Assembly (NCBI RefSeq): GCF_002993885.1
Contig: NZ_CM009578.1
Location: forward strand, 1,615,251 to 1,679,250
Length of the DNA stretch: 64,000 bases
From: Sphingopyxis lindanitolerans
GTDB lineage: Bacteria; Pseudomonadota; Alphaproteobacteria; Sphingomonadales; Sphingomonadaceae
Reading direction: 5' to 3'
Below are positions 43,704-52,960 of the stretch, one piece after another (within the stretch, counting starts at the first letter, position 1; each line of letters opens with the position of its first letter). The position numbers and the translations under genes were made by a program. The notes under the pieces are model-generated. The model saw only the letters and a program-made list of their open reading frames with translations. It made no database searches and had not been told where the DNA came from.

Positions 43704-44984
43704 TCAGTCCTTTTCGGTGATGTTCGGCGCCGAGCCGGCCCCGTGGCTGTCGCCGCTCTTGAGAGTCTGCGCGCCGATGGTCGCGCCATGCGTCATGGTC
43801 TGGCGCCTACGCATTGCAGCCGCCCAGGCCGGAGGCGCGCTCGCGGCTTGCGCTGGCGCCGCGCTATCGGTCGGACCGTCGCGGCCCGCCGCGAAATTCG
43901 CGCGAACCCGTTCGGCCATGCTGCGAATAGGTGAAGCTGCGCCGCTGGCTGCCGTACGTGCCACATTCGCAAGTCCCCCGCCGATGGCCTTCGCTCCGCT
44001 CTTCCCGGCCGCGCCCGCCGCATAAGCTGTCGACGCGCTCCCCGCTCCGCGGGCACCAGCAGCAGCGGTGCCGCGCGCCGCCGCTGCAGCCGCGCCGGTG
44101 GCCAGGGTCGCGCCAGCCGCCCCGGCGGCAAGCGTTGCGCCTGCGGCGACTGCGGTGCCGGCGGCGGCCCCTGCTCCGAGTTGCGGACCGCCGGCGACAA
44201 TGCCGTTGGCGATCGAGGGGCCGAAGATGCCGAGGCCGAGCAGCGTCAGTGCGCCGAGCGCGATCGCCATGACCTGTTCGATGTCAGGCTCCGGACCGAG
44301 GCCGGCTTGCATGAAGCGGTCGAACAGGGTCACCCCGATGCCGGTGATCACCGCGAGGACGAGCACCTTGATGCCCGAGGATATGATGTGGCCAAGCACG
44401 CGTTCGGCCATGAAGGCGGTGCGGCCGAAGAAGGCGAACGGCAGCAACACGAAGCCCGCGAGCGTCACCAGCTTGAATTCCAAAATGGTGACGAAAACCT
44501 GCACCGCGAGGATGAAGAAGGCGAGGACGACGATCACCCAGGCGATCAGCAGGATCATGATCTGCACGAAGTTGGTGAAGAGACCGACCGGGCCGACGAG
44601 GTCCGCCGACGCATCGAGCAGGGGCTGCGCCGCATCTATGCCGGTCGCGGCGACCACGCCCGGACGCATGAAGTCGCCGATCGCCATCGCGCCGCCGCTC
44701 GCCTTGAGGCCGAGGCCAGCGAAGCTTTCGAGCATGATGACGGCAAGCGCCTGGAAGTTGCCGATGATGAAGGCGAAGACGCCGATATAGAGCGTCTTCT
44801 TGACGAGCCGCTGGATGATGTCCTCGTCGGTGCCCCACGCCCAGAAGAGCGCGGCAATCGTCACATCGACCACGATGAGCGTCGAGGACAGGAAGCCGAC
44901 CTCGCCGCCAAGCAGGCCGAAGCCGCTGTCGATATAGGTCGAAAAGACTGACAGAAACTGGTCGATGACGCCGGTATCTTCCAT
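43704..44984 (-). CDS. trbL: Conjugal transfer protein TrbL (VirB6-like)
   Basis: This 426-residue polytopic protein has about six membrane segments in the first 290 residues (for example MILLIAWVIVVLAFFILAVQVF), followed by a long Ala/Gly-rich low-complexity tail ending in polar residues. VirB6-type proteins form the inner-membrane part of the channel. The start is ATG 44984 (MEDTGVIDQFLSVFSTYID). Confidence 0.92.
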   Translation of the reverse strand: MEDTGVIDQFLSVFSTYIDSGFGLLGGEVGFLSSTLIVVDVTIAALFWAWGTDEDIIQRLVKKTLYIGVFAFIIGNFQALAVIMLESFAGLGLKASGGAMAIGDFMRPGVVAATGIDAAQPLLDASADLVGPVGLFTNFVQIMILLIAWVIVVLAFFILAVQVFVTILEFKLVTLAGFVLLPFAFFGRTAFMAERVLGHIISSGIKVLVLAVITGIGVTLFDRFMQAGLGPEPDIEQVMAIALGALTLLGLGIFGPSIANGIVAGGPQLGAGAAAGTAVAAGATLAAGAAGATLATGAAAAAARGTAAAGARGAGSASTAYAAGAAGKSGAKAIGGGLANVARTAASGAASPIRSMAERVRANFAAGRDGPTDSAAPAQAASAPPAWAAAMRRRQTMTHGATIGAQTLKSGDSHGAGSAPNITEKD

Positions 44985-44989
44985 GGCGA

Positions 44990-45232
44990 TTAGTCCTTCT
45001 GGCCAAAGAAATGGCGGCGCTTGGCGTCCCAAGCCGCTTCACAGTCCGCATCGGCGACCGTGACCGTGCGGCAGCGCTCCGCCACGTCGGCGGCTGCCGG
45101 GTGTGCGCCCGCCCTGGAGATCGGGGGGACGGGCCCACGAGGCGTAGGCGGCGAAGACGCATGCAGAATTGCCAGCGTCATGAGCAGGCCGCCCAGCACC
45201 GCGACCGCCGCTATCTTCGCCGCCCGGCCCAT
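44990..45232 (-). CDS. trbK: Putative entry-exclusion protein, TrbK-alt type
   Basis: This 80-residue protein has one N-terminal membrane segment or signal (IAAVAVLGGLLMTLAILHA), a proline-rich linker and the TrbK-alt hallmark ERCRTVTVADADCEAAWDAKRRHFFG with two cysteines. TrbK-type proteins block entry of a second copy of the element. The location between trbJ and trbL is the conserved one. Confidence 0.85.
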   Translation of the reverse strand: MGRAAKIAAVAVLGGLLMTLAILHASSPPTPRGPVPPISRAGAHPAAADVAERCRTVTVADADCEAAWDAKRRHFFGQKD

Positions 45233-45233
45233 C

Positions 45234-45950
45234 TCAATTGCCTTTGCGGAAGCGGCGGAAGCGCTCGCGGCCTTCGGCCTCGGCGGCGGCGCTGCGCGCA
45301 GCGTCGAGCATCTGCGCGCGGCCCTGCGCGGCGAGCGCGGCGGTAAGGTCGGAGAGCTGCTGCGACTGGACGGCGAGGATCTGGTTGCCCGCCTGCGCCG
45401 CCTGCAAGGCGCCGGTCGCCGACTGGCTCGCCGAGACGAGGGTTCCGATCGACTGGCGCGTGCCGCCGATGTTGGTGACGACGCCAGCCTGCACCTTCAT
45501 CGCATCCTGGAACGCGCCGACGCTGTCGTTCCAACGCGCCTCGGCGTTGGCGACCATCGCGGCCTGCGGCCCCGACAAGGCTGCGCCCTTGTAGCGGGCA
45601 TTGAAGGCGGTCTGGATATCGCCGACGTCATAAGCCACGCGCTGCGCATCGCTCAGCAATTGGCGGGTGCGATCGACCTGGCCCTGCAATTCCTGCAGCG
45701 TCGAGACGGGCAGGCCCGTCAGATTGCGCGCCTCGTTCGCCAGCGACGTCGCCTGATTCTGCAACATGCTGATCTGATTATTGATCTGCTCGAGGGTGCG
45801 CGCGGCGGTCAGGATATTCTGTGCATAATTGCGCGGATCGTGGACGATACCGCCGATCTGCGCCGCGGCGGGGACGGTTACCCCGCTCGCGATCAAGGTC
45901 GTTCCGGTGAGCAGGGCAGCAAGCAGCACGCGGTTCTTCACACATTTCAT
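45234..45950 (-). CDS. trbJ: Conjugal transfer protein TrbJ (VirB5-like)
   Basis: This 238-residue periplasmic protein has a signal peptide (VLLAALLTGTTLIASGVTVPAAAQ) and long helices with heptad-like Gln/Leu patterning (TAARTLEQINNQISMLQNQ). TrbJ/VirB5 is a minor pilus-tip adhesin component. The start is ATG 45950, five bases after the trbE stop. Confidence 0.92.
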   Translation of the reverse strand: MKCVKNRVLLAALLTGTTLIASGVTVPAAAQIGGIVHDPRNYAQNILTAARTLEQINNQISMLQNQATSLANEARNLTGLPVSTLQELQGQVDRTRQLLSDAQRVAYDVGDIQTAFNARYKGAALSGPQAAMVANAEARWNDSVGAFQDAMKVQAGVVTNIGGTRQSIGTLVSASQSATGALQAAQAGNQILAVQSQQLSDLTAALAAQGRAQMLDAARSAAAEAEGRERFRRFRKGN

Positions 45951-45955
45951 GGCAA

Positions 45956-48400
45956 TCACTCCTTCGGCTGGTCGGGGGTTTCGAGGTTCGCAAGCAGATC
46001 GGCGGCCCAATGAAGTCCGCGGTGGCGGAGCCAGAATTCGGCGAAATCGGCATGGCCGCGCGTCTCGATCAACTCGCCGATCTTGATCTGATCGGTCTTT
46101 GAAGAGGCGGCGGTGAAAGCGAGTGCGATGTCGCCGAGGCCGAGTTCGAACAGCCGGTTGCCGCGTCGCGACTGGCAATAATAGTCGCGCTTCGGCGTTG
46201 CGCGGCTCAATATCTCGATCTGGCGATCGTTGAGCCCGAAGCGTTCATAGACCCGCGCGATCTGAGGCTCGGCGGCGCGTTCGTTGGGCAGGAAAATGCG
46301 TGTCGGGCAGCTCTCGATGATCGCCGGCGCAATGCGCGAGCCCTCGATATCGGCGAGGCTTTGCGTCGCGAAGATCACGCTCGCATTTTTCTTGCGGAGC
46401 GTCTTCAGCCACTCGCGCAGCTGCGCCGCGAAGGCGGGGCTGTCGAGCACGAGCCAGCCTTCGTCGATGATGATCAGCGTCGGTGAGCCGTCGAGGCGGC
46501 CCTCGATGCGGTGGAACAGATAGGCGAGGACCGAGGCCGCCGACGAGGCGCCGACCAGCCCTTCGGTTTCGAGCGCCTGAACACGCGCATCGCCAAGATG
46601 CTCGGCCTCGGCGTCGAGCAGCCGTCCCCAGGGACCGCCCACGAGATAGGGCGAAAGCGCGAGCTTCAGCTCTTGCGATTGGAGCAGGACGGCAAGACCG
46701 GTCAGCGTGCGCTCGCGGATTGGCGCCGTCGCGAGCGACGTGAGCGCCGACCAGAGATGCTCCTTCGCGGCCGGATCGACGTCGACCCCTTCGCCCGCGA
46801 GCAAGGCGGCGAGCCATTCGGCTGCCCAGGCGCGCTCCGCGGCCTCGTCGATGCGCGCCAGCGGTTGCAGAGCGACCGACCCGGCGCTGCCGGCATCGTG
46901 CAGCGCGCCGCCAAGATCCTGCCAATCGCCGCGCATGGCAATCGCCGCGGCGCGGATCGAACCGCCATAATCGAAGGCGAATATCTGGTTGCCCTCGTAG
47001 CGGCGGAACTGGAGCGCCATCAGCGCGAGCAGGACCGACTTGCCCGCACCCGTCGGGCCGACGACGAGGCAATGACCGACGTCGCCGACGTGCAGCGAAA
47101 AGCGGAACGGGGTCGAGCCTTCGGTCTTGCCGTAAAGCAAGGGGGCATCACCGAAATGCTCGTCCCGTTCCGCCCCCGCCCACACCGCCGACAAGGGAAT
47201 GAGATGGGCAAGATTAAGGGTGGAAATCGGGGGCTGGCGAACATTGGCATAGACATGGCCGGGGAGGCTCCCGAACCAGGCCTCGAGCGCATTGACGCCT
47301 TCCACCGTGCAGGTGAAGTCGCGGCTCTGAACGATTTTCTCGACGAGGCGCAGCTTCTCGGCCGCGAGCGCCGGATCGCGATCCCAGACGGTGATCGTCG
47401 CGGTGACATAGGCGATGCCCGCCTCGTCGGCGCCAAGCTCCTGCAGTGCCATGTCGGCGTCGGCCGCCTTGTTCGAGGCATCGCTGTCCATCAGGACAGA
47501 GGCCTCGTTGGTCATCACCTCCTTGAGGATCGCGGCGACCGACTTGCGCTTGGCGAACCATTGCCGCCGGATCTTGGTCAGCAGCTTGGTCGCGTCGGTC
47601 TTGTCGAGCATGATGGCGCGCGAGGACCAGCGATAGGCGAACGCTTGGCGGTTCAATTCGTCGAGCAGGCCCGGGAAGGTGACGCTCGGGAAGCCGGTGA
47701 TGGTGAGGGTGCGCAGATGATGATCGCCGAGCCGCGGCTCGAGCCCGCCGACGAGCGCTTCGTCGGCGAGCAGCGCGTCGAGATAGGCAGGCGTCTCGGG
47801 CACCCGGACGTGCTGGACCTTGGTCGAGACACAGCTGTGGAGGTAGGTTAATGTCTCGCCGTCATCCAGCCATTCGGCCTCGGGCATGAAGCCCTCGACG
47901 AGATGGAGCATGCGCCCCGTGCGATCGACGAAGCTTTTCAGCAATTCCTTGGGGTCGACGCCGGTCTTCGAGCGGCCCTCATAGAGCCAGTACTCGGCGC
48001 GCGCCGCTTCCTCTGCCGGCGGCATCCACAAGAGGGTCAGATAATAGAAGCTCTCGAAATGGGCGCCTTCCTCGCGGAACTGCTCGCGGCGTTCGACATC
48101 GACCAGCTCGGACACCGCATCGGGGAACTCGGACACCGGATAGGTCACCGCGGGCACACGCTGGGCTTCGACGAAGACTGCCCAGCCCGACCCGAGGCGC
48201 CGCAGCGCGCTGTTGAGGCGCGCGGTGACCGCCACGAGTTCGGCGGGCGTGGCGCTGTCGAGGTCGGGGCCGCGGAAGCGCGCCGTGCGCTGGAACGCGC
48301 CGTCCTTGTTCAGCACCACGCCCTCCGCCACCAGGCAGACCCAAGGGAGAAAATCGGCGAGGCGGGCGGATTTCGTGCGATATTCGGAGAGATTCATCAT
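45956..48400 (-). CDS. trbE: Conjugal transfer ATPase TrbE (VirB4-like)
   Basis: This 814-residue AAA+ ATPase has Walker A VVGPTGAGKSVLL near residue 455, Walker B LIIIDEGWLVLD near 650 and the arginine-rich region RIFLPNERAAEP. VirB4 proteins drive pilus assembly and substrate transfer. It starts with consecutive ATGs at 48400/48397 overlapping trbD. Length is normal for the family. Confidence 0.95.
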   Translation of the reverse strand: MMNLSEYRTKSARLADFLPWVCLVAEGVVLNKDGAFQRTARFRGPDLDSATPAELVAVTARLNSALRRLGSGWAVFVEAQRVPAVTYPVSEFPDAVSELVDVERREQFREEGAHFESFYYLTLLWMPPAEEAARAEYWLYEGRSKTGVDPKELLKSFVDRTGRMLHLVEGFMPEAEWLDDGETLTYLHSCVSTKVQHVRVPETPAYLDALLADEALVGGLEPRLGDHHLRTLTITGFPSVTFPGLLDELNRQAFAYRWSSRAIMLDKTDATKLLTKIRRQWFAKRKSVAAILKEVMTNEASVLMDSDASNKAADADMALQELGADEAGIAYVTATITVWDRDPALAAEKLRLVEKIVQSRDFTCTVEGVNALEAWFGSLPGHVYANVRQPPISTLNLAHLIPLSAVWAGAERDEHFGDAPLLYGKTEGSTPFRFSLHVGDVGHCLVVGPTGAGKSVLLALMALQFRRYEGNQIFAFDYGGSIRAAAIAMRGDWQDLGGALHDAGSAGSVALQPLARIDEAAERAWAAEWLAALLAGEGVDVDPAAKEHLWSALTSLATAPIRERTLTGLAVLLQSQELKLALSPYLVGGPWGRLLDAEAEHLGDARVQALETEGLVGASSAASVLAYLFHRIEGRLDGSPTLIIIDEGWLVLDSPAFAAQLREWLKTLRKKNASVIFATQSLADIEGSRIAPAIIESCPTRIFLPNERAAEPQIARVYERFGLNDRQIEILSRATPKRDYYCQSRRGNRLFELGLGDIALAFTAASSKTDQIKIGELIETRGHADFAEFWLRHRGLHWAADLLANLETPDQPKE

Positions 48401-48666
48401 GAGCGCATCCAGACGGGATATTTGAGGTGACGCCGGGCGACGTCAACAAACTGCGGGTCATGGCGCGCGGCCCAGACCGAGAGGGCGTGGCCGATCGCCC
48501 AGATCGCGAGCCCGGCGAGCCAGAGGCGCAGGCCGAGACCAATTGCCCCGGCAAGCGTGCCATTGACGATCGCGAGGCTACGCGGCGCGCCGCCGAGCAG
48601 GATGGGCTCGGCCAGCGCCCGGTGGACCGGCGCAAAGAAGCCCGGCACTTCCCCTTCCCGGCTCAT
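48397..48666 (-). CDS. trbD: Conjugal transfer protein TrbD (VirB3-like)
   Basis: This 89-residue protein has a pair of hydrophobic stretches (SLAIVNGTLAGAIGLGLRLWLAG) after VHRALAEPILLGGAPR, the VirB3/TrbD signature. It helps anchor the VirB4 ATPase at the membrane. It starts at ATG 48666, overlapping the trbC stop by one base. Confidence 0.92.
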   Translation of the reverse strand: MSREGEVPGFFAPVHRALAEPILLGGAPRSLAIVNGTLAGAIGLGLRLWLAGLAIWAIGHALSVWAARHDPQFVDVARRHLKYPVWMRS

Positions 48667-48998
48667 CAGACGAGCGCTCCGCCGCCGAAGGAGAAGAAGG
48701 ACAGGAAGAAACTCGAGGCAGCGAAGGCGATCGACAGGCCGAAGACGATCTGGACGAGCCGGCGGAAGCCGCCCGAGGTGTCGCCAAACGCTAGGCTGAG
48801 CCCCGTGACGATGATGATGATCACCGCGACGATCTTCGCCACCGGTCCCTCGATGCTTTCGAGGATCGACTGGAGCGGCGCTTCCCACGGCATCGACGAG
48901 CCGCCGGCATGGGCGGGAACCGACACCGCAAGCGCGACGAAGAGCGCGGTGGAGCAGAGCATGGCGCGGCGCGCGCCATGCCGGAGGGCATGGATCAT
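48666..48998 (-). CDS. trbC: Conjugal transfer pilin TrbC (VirB2-like)
   Basis: This 110-residue prepilin has a leader cut near VPAHAGGSSMPWE and two hydrophobic helices (IVAVIIIIVTGLSLAFG and the C-terminal FSFGGGALV). It is the major pilus subunit. In related systems the pilin is processed and cyclised by the TraF peptidase, which is encoded at 57975. Confidence 0.92.
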   Translation of the reverse strand: MIHALRHGARRAMLCSTALFVALAVSVPAHAGGSSMPWEAPLQSILESIEGPVAKIVAVIIIIVTGLSLAFGDTSGGFRRLVQIVFGLSIAFAASSFFLSFFSFGGGALV

Positions 48999-49978
48999 CG
49001 ATTTTCTCCTTCAGGGGTGATGAGCGGGGTCAGCCGATATTCGAGGTTCAGCCGGTCGAACCCGTCGATGCGGGCGAGTTCGGCGAGGCGCCGGCCCGTT
49101 CCGTCGCGGACGAGCACGGCGACCAGATTGATTGTTTCGGCGAGCAGAGCACGCGGGACCGTGATCACGGCTTCCTGGATGAGCTGCTCCATGCGGCGGA
49201 GCGCGCCAAGTGCACTTCCGGCATGGATCGTTCCGACACCGCCGGGATGACCGGTGCCCCATGCTTTCAGGAGATCCAGCGCTTCGGCGCCGCGCACCTC
49301 GCCGATCGGAATGCGGTCGGGCCGGAGGCGCAGCGAAGAGCGGACGAGATCGGACAGCGATGCGACACCGTCCTTGGTGCGCATCGCGACGAGATTGGGC
49401 GCCGCGCACTGCAGTTCGCGCGTGTCCTCGATCAACACGATCCGGTCGCGGCTGCCCGCAATCTCGGCGAGCAACGCGTTGGTCAGCGTCGTCTTGCCGG
49501 TCCCGGTGCCGCCCGCAACGAGGATGTTGAGCCGGTCACGCACGCCGCAGCGAAGTATGTCCGCAGCATCCGCCGACATGATGCCCGAGTTCACATAATC
49601 GCCGAGCGTGAAGACCGCGATTGCCGGTTTGCGGATCGCAAAGGTCGGCGCGGCAACGACCGGCGGCAACAATCCCTCGAAACGCTCGCCTCCTTCGGGC
49701 AGCTCGGCCGATACGCGCGGCGCGCTGCCATGCACTTCGGCGCCGACATGATGCGCGACGAGACGAATGATGCGCTCGCCATCGGCGGCGCTCAGTGTTT
49801 CACCGCTGTCCTCGATCCCTTGGCCGAGGCGGTCGACCCACAGCCGACCGTCGGGATTGAGCATGATTTCGATGACCTCGCGGTCGGCGAGCCAATCCGC
49901 GATCGCACCGCCCATCGCGGTGCGCAGCATGCGCGCGCTGCGGTGACGTGCCTCCAGCCGGATTGGTTCTGCGCCCAT
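48995..49978 (-). CDS. trbB: Conjugal transfer ATPase TrbB (VirB11-like)
   Basis: This 327-residue hexameric traffic ATPase has Walker [13 protein letters not shown] (about 153-164), the Asp box IEDTRELQC, Walker B-like [21 protein letters not shown] and the His box [14 protein letters not shown] start it at ATG 49978 ([18 protein letters not shown]), the usual TrbB start; a longer in-frame reading to 50125 adds an atypical 49 residues. Confidence 0.93.
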   Translation of the reverse strand: MGAEPIRLEARHRSARMLRTAMGGAIADWLADREVIEIMLNPDGRLWVDRLGQGIEDSGETLSAADGERIIRLVAHHVGAEVHGSAPRVSAELPEGGERFEGLLPPVVAAPTFAIRKPAIAVFTLGDYVNSGIMSADAADILRCGVRDRLNILVAGGTGTGKTTLTNALLAEIAGSRDRIVLIEDTRELQCAAPNLVAMRTKDGVASLSDLVRSSLRLRPDRIPIGEVRGAEALDLLKAWGTGHPGGVGTIHAGSALGALRRMEQLIQEAVITVPRALLAETINLVAVLVRDGTGRRLAELARIDGFDRLNLEYRLTPLITPEGENR

Positions 49979-50186
49979 CGGGAACCCCGTTTCATGAGCC
50001 TTGGCGATGATGCCCGGCTCGACGGGGATGAGTAAGAGACGCAGAGAAAACCCAAATTCAACAAGGTTTTCGCGCCGTCGTACCGTCTCGTAGAAAGACA
50101 GGCCGTGGCGTAGGTCGATCCGCATCGGAACGGATAAAAATCATGGTGGAACTTGTGAAACGCCCGATTTTGACAACAGTGTAACA
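49979..50186. promoter_or_regulatory. Divergent region between trbB and the membrane-anchored HTH protein
   Basis: This 208-base segment must drive the trb operon leftward and the HTH gene rightward. It is partly spanned by an in-frame extension of trbB. AT-rich stretches lie at 50040-50180. I cannot define an operator. Confidence 0.45.
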
Positions 50187-50702
50187 ATGACTGATTCGGG
50201 GTCGCAGCCGTCAGAGGATGAATTGTGCTGGGCGCGGCTCACGGACAAGCAGCGCGCTTGTCTCGATCTTGTGCTTGAGCATCAGACCTCAAAGCAGATT
50301 GCGCGGCGGCTCGACATCTCGAAACAGGCCGTCGATCTCAGGCTCACGACCGCGCGCGATATTCTGGGAGCGGACAGTAGAGCCGAGGCGGCCGTCCGCT
50401 ATGCGCGTCTCAAACGGACCTATGACCGAATACCATGGGATCCGATCATACTACCGCCGCAGGCCAGACTGATGCCATCCGATTTCCCGGACGGAGAGCC
50501 GGCCGCATTGGCGCTGAACGATCATGCATCGCTCGCCAAGCATCCCAATGCGGTCGACCCGCCGTTCAAGGGTCTCTGGAGGCGCGATCACGCGCGTTCG
50601 AGCAAAGTCTGGATCATGGCGGCGATGTTCGCCGGATTGATCCTGCTGACGCTGGCGGGGGTGACGATCGGTGAAACGCTCACCCGTCTGATTTCCGGCT
50701 GA
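50187..50702 (+). CDS. LuxR-type HTH protein with C-terminal membrane anchor
   Basis: This 171-residue protein has an N-terminal LuxR/sigma4-like HTH: LTDKQRACLDLVLEHQTSKQIARRLDISKQAVDLRL (about 18-55). A linker rich in prolines leads to one C-terminal membrane segment (IMAAMFAGLILLTLAGVTIG, about 143-163). Such single-domain HTH proteins with a membrane anchor are frequent in sphingomonad transfer regions. It is divergent from trbB, so it may regulate the trb operon from the membrane. That role is inference. Confidence 0.82.
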   Translation: MTDSGSQPSEDELCWARLTDKQRACLDLVLEHQTSKQIARRLDISKQAVDLRLTTARDILGADSRAEAAVRYARLKRTYDRIPWDPIILPPQARLMPSDFPDGEPAALALNDHASLAKHPNAVDPPFKGLWRRDHARSSKVWIMAAMFAGLILLTLAGVTIGETLTRLISG

Positions 50703-50761
50703 TCCTTTCATCCTGTCTGTCACCAATAGGCCGGAGCGATGCTTCCGGCAGAGGAGAAGTC

Positions 50762-51094
50762 ATGTCCCAAGCACTTACAATCACGGCAGCCCGTCTGATC
50801 CGCGACGTACCCGCCGCCGAAGTCAGAATCGACGATGCACTCATCGCAGTGTCTTCGCTGATGACCAGCGTCGTCACCGCGCGGCGCGACACCGCCGGGG
50901 TGCCGGCGACCAGAGGGCAGGCAACGATCCGCCGATTGATGAAGGCGCAAATGGCGCTGGTCGATGTCAGCGGCGATATTCTGCGGGTTCATGGCGAACT
51001 CGCCGATATCGGGCGCGAGACGGCGGGTTATGACCTCCATGAATGCCCGTCGATCGCGGAGGCGGGAACGAGCGTGCGGGCGGCCGCAGCCTGA
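50762..51094 (+). CDS. Conserved hypothetical protein
   Basis: This 110-residue, mostly helical protein reads TAARLIRDVPAAEVRIDDALIAVSSLMTSVV and TRGQATIRRLMKAQMALVDVSGDILRVH. It has GGAG ahead of the ATG at 50762. I recognise no domain. It is 59 bases after the HTH gene and probably co-transcribed. The composition suggests a small helical bundle. Confidence 0.72.
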   Translation: MSQALTITAARLIRDVPAAEVRIDDALIAVSSLMTSVVTARRDTAGVPATRGQATIRRLMKAQMALVDVSGDILRVHGELADIGRETAGYDLHECPSIAEAGTSVRAAAA

Positions 51095-51135
51095 CGCCGG
51101 TTGACCGGGAGCGACAGCCGTGAAAGTTTCAGGGC

Positions 51136-51609
51136 ATGCGCATCGCCTTGTTTCTCGCTTTCTTGGCTGTTGCTGTCGGCTATGCCGCCTGGAAGGGCGG
51201 CGGGCCGGAACGGACGATGGCGGCGATCGCAGCAACGATGGTGGGCTTGGATCAATTGCTCCACCTGTTCGTTCCGCCGACCTTCGCTTCACTCGACACC
51301 GGTCATCTCGCGATCGACCTGTTTGGAGCCGCATCCACCGTCACGCTCGCGCTGTTTGCGCATCGCTTCTGGCCCATGTGCATCGCCGTCTTGCACATGG
51401 TCCCGCTCCTTGCGCACTCGAGCCGGATTCTCGACGTGGCGCTGCATCCGGCAGCCTATCTCGCGATGCAGGTGGCGACGTCCTGGCCGGTGCCGGCGAT
51501 CCTCATCCTCGCAACCTGGCGCCACCAGCGTCGGCTGGCGCGCGGCGCCAACGAGCCATGCTGGCAGATCTCGTCGCGGCCATCGATCCCGAGCATTGCG
51601 AGTCCCTAG
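51136..51609 (+). CDS. Small integral membrane protein
   Basis: This 157-residue protein has four to five hydrophobic segments (IALFLAFLAVAVGYAAW, MAAIAATMVGLDQLLHLFV, ASTVTLALFAHRFW, VATSWPVPAILILATW). It starts at ATG 51136 and its end overlaps the start of radC by 52 bases in a different frame. No family is recognised; the overlap argues for co-translation. Confidence 0.7.
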   Translation: MRIALFLAFLAVAVGYAAWKGGGPERTMAAIAATMVGLDQLLHLFVPPTFASLDTGHLAIDLFGAASTVTLALFAHRFWPMCIAVLHMVPLLAHSSRILDVALHPAAYLAMQVATSWPVPAILILATWRHQRRLARGANEPCWQISSRPSIPSIASP

Positions 51610-52547
51610 CCGAGCGACTGCTCGCGGAACATCGGACACTCGCACGCCTTTTCGCCCAGTCCCCCGAAGCGCTGGCGCGAACGCTCGGCAAGGACAGCCC
51701 GGTCGGCGCGATGCTCGTCGCCGCGCAGCGCGCGACATTGGGGGCCATGCGCGAAGAGCTGCGCGGTCGCGGCATCGACCCCGACAATCCCAAATTGCTG
51801 CGTTATCTCAGGGCATCGATGGGGGGGCTTCCCGATGAGGCGCTGCGCGTGCTGTTCCTCGACCCGTCGCACCGCCTGATCGCCGATGAACAATTGCAGC
51901 GCGGAACGCTTGGCCATCTCGCAATCTATCCCCGCACGATATTTCGGCGGGCGATCGAACTCGGCGCTGCCGCGATTATTCTCGTCCATAACCATCCGAG
52001 CGGCGATCCAGCGCCCAGCCGGTGCGATATCGAGGCGACCGAGCGCCTGGCTACGATAGGACAAGCGCTCGACGTCGAGGTGCTGGAACATATCATTGTC
52101 GCGCTCCGGGGGCATCGGATGATCCTCCGGGGGCGATCCACCTCTGGTTCGACGTCTTCGCCCGGCACGCTACTTCGCGACAGAATTGCCGATTGGCGGA
52201 ACTCACCCGATGCCGAGTTGGCGCTCGCCAACGCGCAGCGCGTATGGCGGCGGCGCCTTCTGCGCCGACAACTTGTCGGCGCGAAAGGCCTGTTCGGCGA
52301 ACCGGCTTGGGATATGCTCATCGATCTCTTCATCCATGAGGCAGCGGCGAAATCAGTATCGACCAGCTCGCTTTGTATCGCGTCGGGCCTTCCGAGAACG
52401 ACGGCCCTCAGGCTGCTGCAGCGCCTTTGCGACGAGGGACTGTTGGCGCGGGAGCCGGATCGCCACGACGGAAGACGCAATTTCATCCGGCTGGCCCCCG
52501 ATCTCGCGCAACGCCTCCTGGCCTATTTCGCGGCGGGCGACGAATGA
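51558..52547 (+). CDS. radC: RadC/JAMM domain protein fused to a C-terminal winged helix
   Basis: This 329-residue protein has a RadC (MPN) domain with the zinc motif VHNHPSGDPAPSRCD (about 143-157) after DEALRVLFLDPSHRLI. A second domain (about 205-325) resembles a MarR-type winged helix: SSLCIASGLPRTTALRLLQRLCDEGLLAREPDRHDGR. RadC proteins are common on mobile elements, where the JAMM domain is thought to have an anti-restriction, repair or peptidase-like role. The N-terminal HhH present in standard RadC is reduced. The winged-helix fusion is the unusual part. Confidence 0.83.
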   Translation: MLADLVAAIDPEHCESLAERLLAEHRTLARLFAQSPEALARTLGKDSPVGAMLVAAQRATLGAMREELRGRGIDPDNPKLLRYLRASMGGLPDEALRVLFLDPSHRLIADEQLQRGTLGHLAIYPRTIFRRAIELGAAAIILVHNHPSGDPAPSRCDIEATERLATIGQALDVEVLEHIIVALRGHRMILRGRSTSGSTSSPGTLLRDRIADWRNSPDAELALANAQRVWRRRLLRRQLVGAKGLFGEPAWDMLIDLFIHEAAAKSVSTSSLCIASGLPRTTALRLLQRLCDEGLLAREPDRHDGRRNFIRLAPDLAQRLLAYFAAGDE

Positions 52548-52960
52548 TCGCCGTCCACGTCGCGGGACAATTCGTCACCAAGCTTCGGCCCGAGCTCCAT
52601 CCGGCGGCTCAGCGAATCGACAAAGGCCTCCCACCGTTTCTTGCCAGTCACTTGCGCCGCCCGGAGTGCCGCGTCAGGGAGCGGGGGATTGTTGATCAGC
52701 CAGGAGCGGACGAACAGCGCGAAGCCTTCGTTCGACAATTCGACATGCCATTCGAGCCGGTCGAGTTGCCGCGACAGCCGATCGAGCCGCCGCGTCAGCA
52801 CGGCCTCAAGTCGCTCCTCATGATCGGGAGTGAGCAAAGATGCGAGCGCGGCCTCGACGATGTCGGTGCGCGTGATGCGGCGGCTGCTCGCGCGTTCGTC
52901 GAGCTGGCGCGCCAGCACGCTATCGATCCGGAAGGTCCGCTTGACCGACGACTTCCTCAT
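52523..52960 (-). CDS. CopG/ribbon-helix-helix family protein
   Basis: This 145-residue protein begins with a ribbon-helix-helix pattern VKRTFRIDSVLARQLDERASSRRITRTDIVEAAL (about 6-40), followed by a helical region with SNEGFALFVRSWLINNPPLPDAALRAAQVTGKKRWEAF. Similar proteins sit between traG and radC-like genes in Tn4371-like elements and are annotated as CopG regulators or TraJ-like accessory proteins. It overlaps the traG stop (ATGA here read as CopG start within traG end) and the radC end (converging). Confidence 0.82.
   Translation of the reverse strand: MRKSSVKRTFRIDSVLARQLDERASSRRITRTDIVEAALASLLTPDHEERLEAVLTRRLDRLSRQLDRLEWHVELSNEGFALFVRSWLINNPPLPDAALRAAQVTGKKRWEAFVDSLSRRMELGPKLGDELSRDVDGDHSSPAAK

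Noticed and set aside
46511..47851. Plus-strand reading frame of 446 codons opposite trbE
   Set aside because: Shadow of the VirB4-like ATPase gene, whose Walker motifs are intact on the minus strand.
50026..50125. Extended trbB start at 50125
   Set aside because: The additional 49 residues are not typical for TrbB, and the ATG at 49978 gives the usual N-terminus.
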